Assembly: GCA_020831865.1 (NCBI GenBank)
Contig: JAFIFT010000015.1
Span: 81,401 to 145,400, forward strand
Origin: Legionellaceae bacterium
GTDB lineage: Bacteria; Pseudomonadota; Gammaproteobacteria; Legionellales; Legionellaceae
Direction: 5' to 3'
Length of the DNA: 64,000 nucleotides
Part shown: one piece after another, positions 41,901 through 49,800 of the stretch
How the letters are laid out: each line of letters begins with the position of its first letter
Numbering within the stretch: the first letter of the stretch is position 1
Notes under the pieces: generated by a model
Told to the model about the DNA's origin: nothing
What the model saw: only the letters and a program-made list of their open reading frames with translations
The model's database searches: none
Position numbers and translations under genes: made by a program

Positions 41901-44900
41901 ATGCGGCTCAAGAAACCATTGTGGACTGTCTGAACGTGGCGTTGCCAAATAAATCCATATCTGGTCTCGATGCAACCTTTCATGAATATGGTGGCAGTTC
42001 GCTGGAATTGCCAACCTTCCAGGAGTCTATTTACCGAGCGACTGGCGTCACTTTGTCAATGAAGGAGCTTGAAGAACTAAGCCTTCGGGACTTGGCCGCT
42101 CGACTACCCCAGGACGTTAAAGCAGTTGAGCGGGTGAGTGCCAAAGCGGAAGAAGCATCCTGGTATCAACCATTCCCTCTAAACCCTATTCAGTTTGCCT
42201 ATTGGATAGGCCGTAAGGGCATTATTCCTTTGGGTCAGGTATCGGCTCATGGATACCTTGAAGTGAAAATGACTGAAATTGATATTCCTCGTTTGCAAGC
42301 TGCGCTTAACCAACTGATCAAACAGCATCATATGCTTCGGGTCACAGTGGATAAGAAAGGTCATCAGTGTGTGAGTGAGAAGGTACCTGAATACCAAATC
42401 CCGATTATAGACGTATCCACTCACCCGGCAAACTTGCAAGATGTGACATTGCATGCTGTCCGAGAAGAACTGTCACACCAAGTAAAAGATGCCAGTAAGT
42501 GGCCCTTATTCGATATTCGTATCAGCAAAATCGCTGATAACCATTATCGTCTGCACTTGAGCTTTGACTCCTTGATTATTGACATGTACAGCATGCGCTT
42601 ATTATTCGATGAGTGGTACCGACTGTACACTGACAGCAGCTACCGCATAACGCCTCTAACCTTTACCTTCAGGGACTATCAACAAGCAGTTGAGGCTCTT
42701 AAAGAAGAAGTGCGTTACAAAAAAGCAGAAACCTATTGGTTAGAGCGGGTGAATACCATGCCACTTGGCCCCGATCTGCCTTTACTGATGGAGCCTGCTG
42801 AGGTTAAGAAACAGAAATTTGCGCGATGTAGTGCGGTTGTGCCGCAAGATACTTGGGCTGCAATCAAAAATAAGGCGAAGGAACGGAACGTCTCCCCAAC
42901 GAACGTTTTGTTGACCGTATTTTCGATTGTGCTTGGTCGCTATAGTCGCCGAAAGGAGTTCTTAGTGAACTTGACGTTGTTCCGTCGTAACCAGGTTCAT
43001 CCAGAAGTCAAAAAGCTACTGGGGGATTTTACTAACGTTGAGGTGTTTCAAGCGGATGTCAGACAAGCCCACAAGATTGCATTTGAAACATTGATTCATG
43101 CTTCAAAAGAACGATTGTTAGAAGATCTGGATCATGCCGACTACAATGGCGTTGATGTACAACGTGCCTTAATAAAAGCACATGGTCTTGAAAATAATGA
43201 AGCTGTTGCCCCCATTGTCTTTACCAGCTTATTAAACTTAAAGCTTGGCAGAGACTCTGATCAACAAAAAGGGGATTCGGTCTGGCAACAGTTTGGTGAA
43301 GTTGAATTCAGTACCACACAAACACCACAAATCTGGTTAGATCATAAAACCTTTGAATCCAGCGAAGGGCTGGTTGTCGAGTGGGATTATGTTGAGGCAT
43401 TATTTGGCCAAGAGATGATGGGTAAGATGCACACGGATTATACCCGATATATTGAGCACTTAAGCTATGCTGATTGGCGGCAACCTTTACCTGATTTAGT
43501 GACGCAAGACTTATTGCCTCGCCTGAAGGGGATGAACAATACTGCCAATGCCCAATTTATTCAATCTGAAACACTGCCTTCATTAATAGGGAATGCAAGT
43601 GCTTCAAACGCGCAAAAGGTTGCTGTCTTTGATGAAACAGGTCGCTTAACCTACGCTGAATTTAATCAACATACGGATACAGTTGCCGCTGCCCTCCAGG
43701 CCGCGGGTATTCGCAAAGGGGATTTTGTTGGAGTGCACATCGACCGCAGCGTCAATATGCTGGTTGCCATCGTCGCGGTGCTGAAGGCCGGAGGAGTGTA
43801 CTTACCCATTGAGCCTGCATTACCTGCAATGCGCAAGAGATATGTTCTTCAGGACTCCGGGGCGAAAGTCGTATTAACAGATGCTGCCAACATCGATTTT
43901 GGCTCAGATATACCAACCAAAACAATGGATATTTCTCAGGCATTGTTAAGGGCAGTGACATTTACTCCGGTAGAGATCAAAGCAGACGATCTTGCTTATT
44001 TGCTGTATACCTCAGGAACCTCAGGTGATCCGAAAGGGGTGATGATAGAACACCGTTCAGTGGTCAACCGTATTTTATGGATGCAACAGGACTATCATAT
44101 CTGTGCGAATGATGTGTTCATCCAAAAAACACCTATCAGCTTTGACGTATCGATTTGGGAGCTATTCTTGCCCTTAATTAGCGGTGCGAGTGTGTTTATG
44201 CCAAAACCTGGTGGCCACAAAGATATTAGCTATCTAAAAGGCGCGATGGAACAACATCACATCAGCCGGGCGCACTTTGTACCAAGCATGTTAGAGATTT
44301 TCCTGCAAGCCAGGCCAGTCACATCACTGCCGGCATTACAAACGCTTTTCTGTAGTGGTGAAGCACTGCTACCTGCACAGGTGAATCGATTTAACGCGTG
44401 TTATCCTGGGGCCCAAATCGTCAACTTTTATGGGCCAACCGAGGTTGCGGTTGACGTGACGTATTGGCGTGCTCCAAAAACCCCCGTCACCGAAGTGCCT
44501 ATCGGCCAACCTGCGGCCAATGTTGAAATCATGATTTTAGACAGCGTGGGACTACCATGTCCAGTGGGTGTGCCTGGTGAGTTATGGCTGGCAGGGGTAC
44601 AGGTGGCAAGAGGGTACCTGAACTTGGCTGAAAAAACAGCGGCCTCCTTTGTGGAAAACCCGTATGCCTCTACTCCACAAGCGAAGCGTGCCTATCGAAC
44701 GGGTGATTTGGCTTACCTGAACGCAGAGGGACAAATCATCTATCAGGGTCGAATGGATAGACAGGTTAAAATTCGTGGACAACGGATTGAGCTTGATGAA
44801 GTTCAGCAAGGCATCAGTATGCTTCCGATGGTTAGGCAAGCCGTGGTACTTCCGGTTAAGGACGAGTCCGATAAAACAACTTTGGTGGCGTTCATTACGC

Positions 44901-46843
44901 AAGATGCCGTCCCGAGCAAAACGCAAATGGACGCCAAGCTTGCTGGAGCGGTATTTGATAAGCAGGAGCGTGATAACTTCACGGTGCACAATGAGTCGCG
45001 CCTCGCTGAACAACGGTCCGGCACAACGGTAGCTTTGTTTGGTGACGATATGCCTGAGGCTATGTTTCAGCGTAAGAGTTATCGAAACTATTTGGGTGCT
45101 GGGCTGACCAGACAAGATTTGACAGCATTCCTTAGCGCGAAAGAGGAGGTGAAGCCAACACAAAACTTTAGCCTGGCAAACTGGTTGAAAGCGCTGGCTG
45201 CATACAGGCGTGAGGGTTTGGTTTTTGCAAAGTATCCTTATCCGTCTGCAGGAAGCCTGTATCCCGTGAAGTGTTATTTAGCTGTAGGGGACAATGATCA
45301 AAACATCACTCCTGGTTATTATTACTTTGACCAAGTTTGTCATCAACTTGAGCGGTTGCCGTGTGCGAAAGCGCCGATTGCCTCAGGTATTCAGGTTGCT
45401 CTGGTTGCTCATAAGAGAATGATAGCACCTTTGTATGGTCGATTTTGGTGCGACTTCGCCGCCATTGAAGCAGGAAGCATGTTGGCGTTATTGTTACAAC
45501 AGAGTCAAAGCATGAACCTTTGCATGACAAAAACGGATGCGGAGTCTTTTGCTGCATCACTGGCTTTCGTTGCGGATGAGGATGTGGTTTGCGGTAGTTG
45601 GGTGCTGGAGCAAAATAAGCCAGAACTGACCCAGGGGGCTCCGTTCCCCGTGTGGATTGCGGTGAACGATACAGTCGATGGCTTGAGGCCCGGTCTTTAT
45701 TGCTGGGATGGTCGTGAACTACACCATAAAGCAGAGAGCAAATACCCCTTACATTTGCTGAATGAAGGCGATAATGCTCAAATGCTGGCCCAGTCATCCG
45801 CCGTTGCATTTTTCACAGCACCATCCGAACTGGTTGAGAGAAGATTGGCAATTGGTGTGGAGATGATGAACTGGATGGAGAAGGGGATTTCACGCCAGAT
45901 TGGTGTTTGTCCTATGGGCTCCTGTCCGATACCGAAAAACTGGGCTGATATTATTGGTGAGCCAGTGGTGCTGGCTGCGACCATCGGTTCTGTGTCGCAA
46001 AAACAAATTCAAGAACAGGCCACTTCAAGGGTCAGCGGTTCTCCACCGGAAGTGACTGGGTTCTTGCGTGAACAGCTGAAAAATACCGCTTTAACGGAAG
46101 CGATGTATCCCGATCGTTTCCTGGTGGTATCAGAGATGCCAACAACCAATAATGGTAAGTTGGATCATCGTACGCTCTTGGCCATGGCCAAGAAAGCTGG
46201 TAGCAGTGAGCCGTTGTCATTAGTGAAACCAAGAACCCCATTAGAGAAAGCTATTTTTGAGATATGGGAAGAAAAAGAGGTCTTGAAAGGTAAGGTCTTT
46301 GGTATTCATGACACCTATCAGGCAGCGGGCGGAAGCTCAATGACACAGAACACGCTGTCGCTCAGACTGCAAGAGACCTTTCAGGTCGAGGTAAGCAGTG
46401 CCGATGTTTACAGCCATGCGACCATCGCCAAGCAAGCCCAGTTGATTGACGTAAAACAAGATGAAGAGTTGAAAATCAATGGGTCTTTCGCCTTGGCATC
46501 GATGGTGATTAAAGGCAATGTGAAAATGATAGAGCGTATGTTGAAATCAGGAAAAGTTGATGTCAATCAACAAGATGCCAGAGGCAGAACGGCACTTTAT
46601 ATCGCAGCCTACCATGGCCGTTCAGAGATAGTTTCATTGCTGCGGCAATATAAGGCTCAAATTGACATAGCCAAACACAGTGGCACTACTCCAAAAGCCT
46701 GTGCCGATCGTATGGGGCATCAGCATTTGCTGGAGCACTTGACTCCCGTGAGCGTAACTGACGATGGTGTGAAAACGCTCTTCAATGGTAGCGATAGCCA
46801 AAGTGGAACCTATTCACCGTTACCACAAACCCAAAAGGTATAG
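32972..46843 (+). CDS. Hybrid PKS/NRPS subunit 2 with the only intact AT, Ser-oxazole module, ankyrin at both ends
   Basis: The 4623-residue subunit starts 6 bases after subunit 1. Domains by eye: ankyrin repeats 1-58; KS3 79-500 (C245); acyltransferase remnant (A-Q-G-V-G, 685-689); DH (H823, D986); C-methyltransferase about 1130-1470 with ILEIGAGTGG; KR from about 1660, whose catalytic Tyr is His1803 (M-N-H-V-A-A-N), so probably inactive; carrier (S1974). KS4 follows (2053-2475, C2224), then an intact acyltransferase about 2600-2900 with GHSVGE (S2694) and KAFHS (H2796), the malonyl-type wording, and a carrier (S3010). Then come heterocyclization (D3199, D3204, S3207), adenylation with an oxidase insert (KSYRNYLG, YPSAGSLYPVKCYL near 4033-4103), a carrier (S4456) and ankyrin repeats 4500-4590. 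The adenylation pocket reads DVWHFSFVDK, one change from the EntF serine code DVWHFSLVDK, so Ser to oxazole is predicted. Two ATG codons stand in tandem at the start after GAGAGG. Confidence 0.9.
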   Translation: MMTINDFFNAIQQNNMEGVIAGFRAGFNADSTNEHGESALDIALKAGFNAIIAFLMEPPELAQVPKTGVGGTSQAEDKAEPIAIVGMSCRFAGDANNIDGLWHSLLAQTDSITTAPSGRYVTRQDYTDAQAFPAAFLKDDLGLFDAGFFRINQDEAALMDPQQRMLLEQTYHAFEQGGFDMHALSGKQVGVYVGQMTHDYSDMMRADSDEGNPRFATGNIDSVLSGRIAYLFNFLGEALTLNTACSSSLACMHIASNSLRQGHVDMAMVAGVNAIIDPRLMKTAASAGMTSPDGTCKAFSHDANGYGRGEGVGVVLLKRLSDAIHEGDNILALIRGSALNQDGHSSQLTAPMKSQQVAVIQQALKVSGLTADDIDVVEAHGTGTILGDRIESEALSQVFGQRPEQSRVMVRTVKSNIGHTEAAAGVAAVMKTVLSLKYGQVPGQARLTQLNPKLDLRALNIDVHVKPWPYQSGKLRRAGVSSYGFSGTNAHLIIEEAPSEVSAVERLRCQWQDMSGFPVPEQPGTLNEKQLLVLSAKSKDALANLVHAYKKQLSEAEWSLEQLANLAYTAAVGRTHQRERRGVIFSSQAELLEKLEKEGFESKTSSFSLEDPTSNQLDAMKRWYHHDAYLQSIVQCYLTKEEVGRLQASQKDWSTTEKSLHAFILMYAAAIRYQNAGLSTENVPAQGVGKQIQAVITNKKSIDSVLNQLRKAKLGVTEGKEKASNIANGYDFFLQSLAAHYQASKTIDWRQVWKGYVCKKIDLPLYPFQRQRYWYDSVLTIRPRTSSAVNGLTLNPVHLSGGALIYEHRFDIGEASLQFLAEHRVGEQIIFPGAGYIDLILRAVKPLQLKGCINIEKIQFQQPLILREDSVTSCQIRLTPSTDGKTGYEVEIHAWSGQETIDKAVCHVRANIGFETLAAQKAEYIDDFKDSAQSVLTGRDIYDRLATLALSYGEGWQLVTHGYIKNRQVLVELAERSESERTTRIDAALHATIALIDSSEMPKGTGLVPKMLENLTIYGDVCRTKYVMIDKKGTDNSFGFSLQFYDEQGNRLANIERYSAAKTKLAHVEINVLADSSFKVDWQRHELSYVLDAQSHFKAGADFTQLNIALPQASELPKKDDVWLSQYGRIVFSMILVQRWPSLQTVGATVNLNQVEAGKQPEGHFSVLLRKGFHYLAAANFVSLDGDIATVIKPVASSTDLIRQLDTMYADEHDIQQVFLKSVTRDIDAIIEGRLNPLHVLFPKDAGAESYRHAAAVYQNAKDARMANIITSKVVEALQSSAGDKRIRILEIGAGTGGTTRALVPKLSKFANVSYVYTDVSPGFAKNCDECFSRTDINYRFALLDISQNPVEQGFASGQFDIIIATNVLHATTNIVETLTHVQRLLVRGGVSIISETIEDAAWLDLTFGLTSAWWVFNDEVRTNSPLMNKSQWEQVLLDVGMPCQYSQGDSQRVFLACSSEGPRLSKPITTTPPTNFVISFDESVRPLLERPLQEQGITAVDWSDMRQIDRTIALIKACYKPRVYFITPFSKEKRFDMAVYQEQVGKPLLKLLQALHGRAASINLITRSVKMGTKKNQRSPEQETFTGFVTSAAQENSLWHAKAIDCHHDLLLRPDLASRVVSVSVQETKDVEFVISGDDFLVPRMISAPELVDTPQQFGREGVVLITGGTGEIGQALVRHLAGLGHRKFALLSRRSGAPLSLDKNLDVRVYIDDLSDLEKLDTTWRSVSETQGPIESVFHLAGTLSDKSLKDMTWADVELVFKSKVVGAYHLHMVSSKQPLSRFVLFSSIASLLSTPGQMNHVAANRFMDALAHMRRDMGLPAISINWGFWSEIGSAARIEADVKGKRNGYLALTPAQCFQALDQVLSANPAQVVIARFDWKAYFKKFFKQTVPPLFSRIANDFASALKVTSPSSPSAWNWDDFVSHHPGKKEQVQTLANKVLSLLRIQLRIDDSVDISTDAPLNAFPVEIDSYSEKEVVDALNDEFGWQDMSALTTNVFFSHQTIDQMAETMWQQLVPNQLIKTSDKAINVETVQAGTASKDCGVEGYADDAVAIIGMSLRFPGANNAGQYWQVLNTGYDPMEEKNSGRQGENCYFGHAEGRKAKTAKAGFLSTDISQFDAGFFNIKDEEAAVMDPQQRLLLQLVWEALENAGIAPSTLKDTNTSVVIGMAANEFGDLLLHHSEEDELSKFHASGNNPSATVGRISYQLGLRGANLAVNTACSSSLVSLHTACHQIKEGSADIAITGAVNLILSPGQMKLYQSNGMLSPTHHCHTFSDQADGMVRAEGCAVYILKSLKKAYRDGDNILAVVEGTTVNQNGASFSFMSPNLDAQRALIRASLSSAKIVPEQLDWVETHGTGTKLGDPVEVEALAQEFALPGKQLPLGAVKSNIGHAEAAAGAAGLSKIIISMQQQSIPANRFDGKLNPSLRKFLSRLAPLSKPVPWQGKEGHIRRALLSSFGFSGTNAQAVVAEPPRAPAVAALRLANQWQVFQAKNPVWGKVSYPNDLESADARLFVVSSKTEEGLRAQLAQLVDWLENHSRTDDEAFLERVAMTLSQGRDHFAYRSAIQAANIDDLVERLGKVLEKPCLDKSNPYPKKLAFLFTGQGSQYVGMGQELYLKHPLYRAIFDHCATILNDYLEDDLTDIIFGENASTLVKKTSYTQPALFVLEYALAQVVMAYGMQPDYVLGHSVGEYVAATLAGCMSLEDGLKLICARGRIMEKAPDGKMVAVFCDADTAKSILDENKITLDIAAKNYNKQTILSGIADEATKAIAVFKARHIRAHALDVQKAFHSSCMEPVLDEFRKTALEVAYHKPNALTFISSLTGKQVTSTLDAEHWVGHLRQGVDFIGAITTLDQLGVEQCCELGPKAVLVTMAKTILEARVSQIAWYDALLPKKSDLEQLHGMIAKFYQLGGTVNWQAMWVCSLVKPIELPTYAFQTQSYWPVVLGGQKPEAVKQTSVVLQPNKAQEVWNAAQETIVDCLNVALPNKSISGLDATFHEYGGSSLELPTFQESIYRATGVTLSMKELEELSLRDLAARLPQDVKAVERVSAKAEEASWYQPFPLNPIQFAYWIGRKGIIPLGQVSAHGYLEVKMTEIDIPRLQAALNQLIKQHHMLRVTVDKKGHQCVSEKVPEYQIPIIDVSTHPANLQDVTLHAVREELSHQVKDASKWPLFDIRISKIADNHYRLHLSFDSLIIDMYSMRLLFDEWYRLYTDSSYRITPLTFTFRDYQQAVEALKEEVRYKKAETYWLERVNTMPLGPDLPLLMEPAEVKKQKFARCSAVVPQDTWAAIKNKAKERNVSPTNVLLTVFSIVLGRYSRRKEFLVNLTLFRRNQVHPEVKKLLGDFTNVEVFQADVRQAHKIAFETLIHASKERLLEDLDHADYNGVDVQRALIKAHGLENNEAVAPIVFTSLLNLKLGRDSDQQKGDSVWQQFGEVEFSTTQTPQIWLDHKTFESSEGLVVEWDYVEALFGQEMMGKMHTDYTRYIEHLSYADWRQPLPDLVTQDLLPRLKGMNNTANAQFIQSETLPSLIGNASASNAQKVAVFDETGRLTYAEFNQHTDTVAAALQAAGIRKGDFVGVHIDRSVNMLVAIVAVLKAGGVYLPIEPALPAMRKRYVLQDSGAKVVLTDAANIDFGSDIPTKTMDISQALLRAVTFTPVEIKADDLAYLLYTSGTSGDPKGVMIEHRSVVNRILWMQQDYHICANDVFIQKTPISFDVSIWELFLPLISGASVFMPKPGGHKDISYLKGAMEQHHISRAHFVPSMLEIFLQARPVTSLPALQTLFCSGEALLPAQVNRFNACYPGAQIVNFYGPTEVAVDVTYWRAPKTPVTEVPIGQPAANVEIMILDSVGLPCPVGVPGELWLAGVQVARGYLNLAEKTAASFVENPYASTPQAKRAYRTGDLAYLNAEGQIIYQGRMDRQVKIRGQRIELDEVQQGISMLPMVRQAVVLPVKDESDKTTLVAFITQDAVPSKTQMDAKLAGAVFDKQERDNFTVHNESRLAEQRSGTTVALFGDDMPEAMFQRKSYRNYLGAGLTRQDLTAFLSAKEEVKPTQNFSLANWLKALAAYRREGLVFAKYPYPSAGSLYPVKCYLAVGDNDQNITPGYYYFDQVCHQLERLPCAKAPIASGIQVALVAHKRMIAPLYGRFWCDFAAIEAGSMLALLLQQSQSMNLCMTKTDAESFAASLAFVADEDVVCGSWVLEQNKPELTQGAPFPVWIAVNDTVDGLRPGLYCWDGRELHHKAESKYPLHLLNEGDNAQMLAQSSAVAFFTAPSELVERRLAIGVEMMNWMEKGISRQIGVCPMGSCPIPKNWADIIGEPVVLAATIGSVSQKQIQEQATSRVSGSPPEVTGFLREQLKNTALTEAMYPDRFLVVSEMPTTNNGKLDHRTLLAMAKKAGSSEPLSLVKPRTPLEKAIFEIWEEKEVLKGKVFGIHDTYQAAGGSSMTQNTLSLRLQETFQVEVSSADVYSHATIAKQAQLIDVKQDEELKINGSFALASMVIKGNVKMIERMLKSGKVDVNQQDARGRTALYIAAYHGRSEIVSLLRQYKAQIDIAKHSGTTPKACADRMGHQHLLEHLTPVSVTDDGVKTLFNGSDSQSGTYSPLPQTQKV

Positions 46844-46846
46844 CGC

Positions 46847-49800
46847 ATGAATCTCCGGAAATTAATTCAATCCATCAGACAGGGTGATGTCACTCTGCTT
46901 CAAGCAGCCATAGATCACGGTGAAGACATTAATATCCGCTGTCCTGACACGGGGCAGTCATTAGCAAATCTTGTGATCTCGCTTGATAACGATGCGGTTA
47001 TGGATGTGTTGTTGGCATGTGAGGCTTTCGACTGGAACATGCCGGATGAGCCTGTCTGCTCACTTGTCTCAGAGGATGACGCATTCCATGACTTTGTGAT
47101 GGAAGCACCGGTACCCTCTGGACAGGCTAGATTATGGGCGCAGCAGTTTTTGCTGCCACAAAGCCAGCAATCGGTGTATCACGTGCCGGTGGGGCTGCCG
47201 CTAGAGGGGCGTTATGATGTGAATGCAATTAAACAGGCGTTGCGCTCCCTTATGAATCAGCATGATGCGTTGCGCTGTCACTTTGCGTCATGCGATGATG
47301 GTTTGAACATGGTTGCTGCAAAGGGTGTGGCGCTGCCATTTGAACAGGTTGAGTTGGCCAAGGATAGTCCTGAACTTGCTAAATTTTGTAAACAACACTT
47401 TGAAAAACCATTTGATTTAAATCAGGCGCCATTGTGGCGAGTTATGTTAGTCCGTCATGACGAAGCGTCTGCTTATCTGTACTTCGTTTATCATCACATT
47501 ATCGTTGATGGCGATTCATTGGATATTTTATTGCGTGATTTTACGGCTTACTATAATCACAGTGTCAACCACGCAACGCCTTGTATTCCCGATGAACAGC
47601 CGAATCATTTTTTACAGACAGTGAGTCGTCCAAAGTCCGCCAAACAACAAGATTGTGATTATTGGCGCGCAAAGATGAAGGATTACCCCGATATCTCGCA
47701 ACCAATGCTTGACAAACCAAGACCAGCGCTACCCTCTTATGATGGCCAGATTTATCGCTTCAATATCCAATTACCTGACACTATTCAAGAGATCTGTCAA
47801 CACTACAAAACCACGCTGACCAGTCTTATGTTTGCGGTTTACAACCTGTTATTGTACAAGATTACGGGTCAACAGGACCTGATTATTGGCGCACCGACTT
47901 CCTCTCGGGACACGGGGCGTTTAAGTGATACTGTGGGTTATTTTATTGATACGCTACCCATTCGTTCTCAGATTGAGCCGAATCAGACGCTGTCTGATTT
48001 TATTGCGCAAGTCGCAGAGAATCGAAGTCTGGCGTACGCCCATCAGTCTTTAGATTTTCCCGGTATTTTGAAATTACTGGGGGTGAAAAATAACCCATCC
48101 ATTACGCCTCTGTTCCAAAGTTTCTTCATTATGATGGAGCAACAGGCGTTGCAACAGTTTGCATTGGAGGGTTTGCGGCCGTTAACTTCTCTCGATGCTC
48201 GCGGTATCAGTTTTGATAAAGTCGATTATACGTCCTCAAAATATGACTTAACGCTTCGGGTTGATCAACAGGGGCGGACGTTAGCCTGTAGCTTTGAATT
48301 TGTCACAGATTGTTATCATGAGTCGACTATTGCTTTGTTCGCTGAATACTTCAATCACTTACTTACGCAAGTGCTTGATACCTCAAACCCTAAACCATGT
48401 GATCAGCTCAGCCTGTCGGAAGAAAGGATAGTTTCCGCTCCAGTGCCCCTTGTGAGGACATCATCTTGTTTGCTTGAAAACTTAAAGCGTCACGCCAAAT
48501 ATAGACCAACGCATTGCGCCTTGCGAGATGTTGACGGTGAGATGAATTATAAAAACTTGTGGATGCAGGTGAGTGCTTTGGCGATGGGATTAAAAGCTAA
48601 AATAACCAGCAGACAACCCGTGATTGCGATTATGATGGAACGAGGTCGTCTGATGGTGGTGAGTCAATTGGCAATAATGGCGATGGGGGCAACTTATGTG
48701 CCCATTGATCCTGACTATCCTGCTGAGAGGAAGCGTTCGATCGTATTGCAATCTCAGGCCCGTTTGGTGCTTGGGGATGGCCACATTGATGGAGTTGATG
48801 TAGAAACGGTGACGCCATCTGCTGTTGCCCAACCATGCCGTCAAAACGATTTGCCACTGATCGCGGCAGAGACCATCGCGTATATCCTGTTTACCTCGGG
48901 CTCCACCGGTGAGCCTAAAGGCATAGCGGTTAGCTACGGGGCGTTGATGAGTTTTTTGCAAGGTATCCATCAGGTCCTACCGTTAAGTCAACAAGATGTC
49001 TGGCTGTCGATCACCAATCCTGGTTTTGATATCTCAGGTTACGAGTACTTTGGCCCCCTGAGCGTCGGCGCAACGTGTGTCATAGCGGATAAAGTCAGTG
49101 TTCAAGATGGTGCCTTGCTGAAAGGGAAAATTGACAAGGTTAAACCGACCATCATGCAAGCGACCCCAATCACCTGGGAAAATCTTGCGGACAGTGGTTG
49201 GGTGATTCCCGCAGGATTCAGAGCTCTCTGCGGTGGTGAAAAATTAACCAAAAAAGCGCATACTTACCTGACTGAGTCCGCGGGCCACGCCTATCAACTC
49301 TATGGTCCGACCGAAGCAACCATTTGGGCAACATTCACCGAAATGCGTCGAGGTTGCGCTGCTAATAATATTGGCCGAGTATTGCCGCATATGTGTGCGT
49401 TTGTGTTAGATGATGCCCAAAGACCTTTGCCTCCCATGGTGCCAGGTGAGCTTTATCTCGCCGGGAGCGGTTTGGCTGATGGGTATTGGCAGGATACGGT
49501 CAAAACCAGCCAGGTCTTTATTACAATAGAGAATATACCAGGGATTCGACTGTATCGAACGGGTGATAGGGTGAGATTGATGCCGGATGGTACCATTGAA
49601 TATATCAGTCGTATTGATACACAGCTTAAGGTCAATGGGTATCGTATTGAAGCAGGTGATGTTGAAACCGCTTTTAAAAGTTTTGTTGGCGTTGACCATT
49701 GTGTTGTCATTCATGCGAACACCGATGCGGGCTCATGGTTAGTTGCTTGTGTGCAGGCAGGGAGTGACATCAACCGTGAACTGTTGAGGAATCATGTCGA

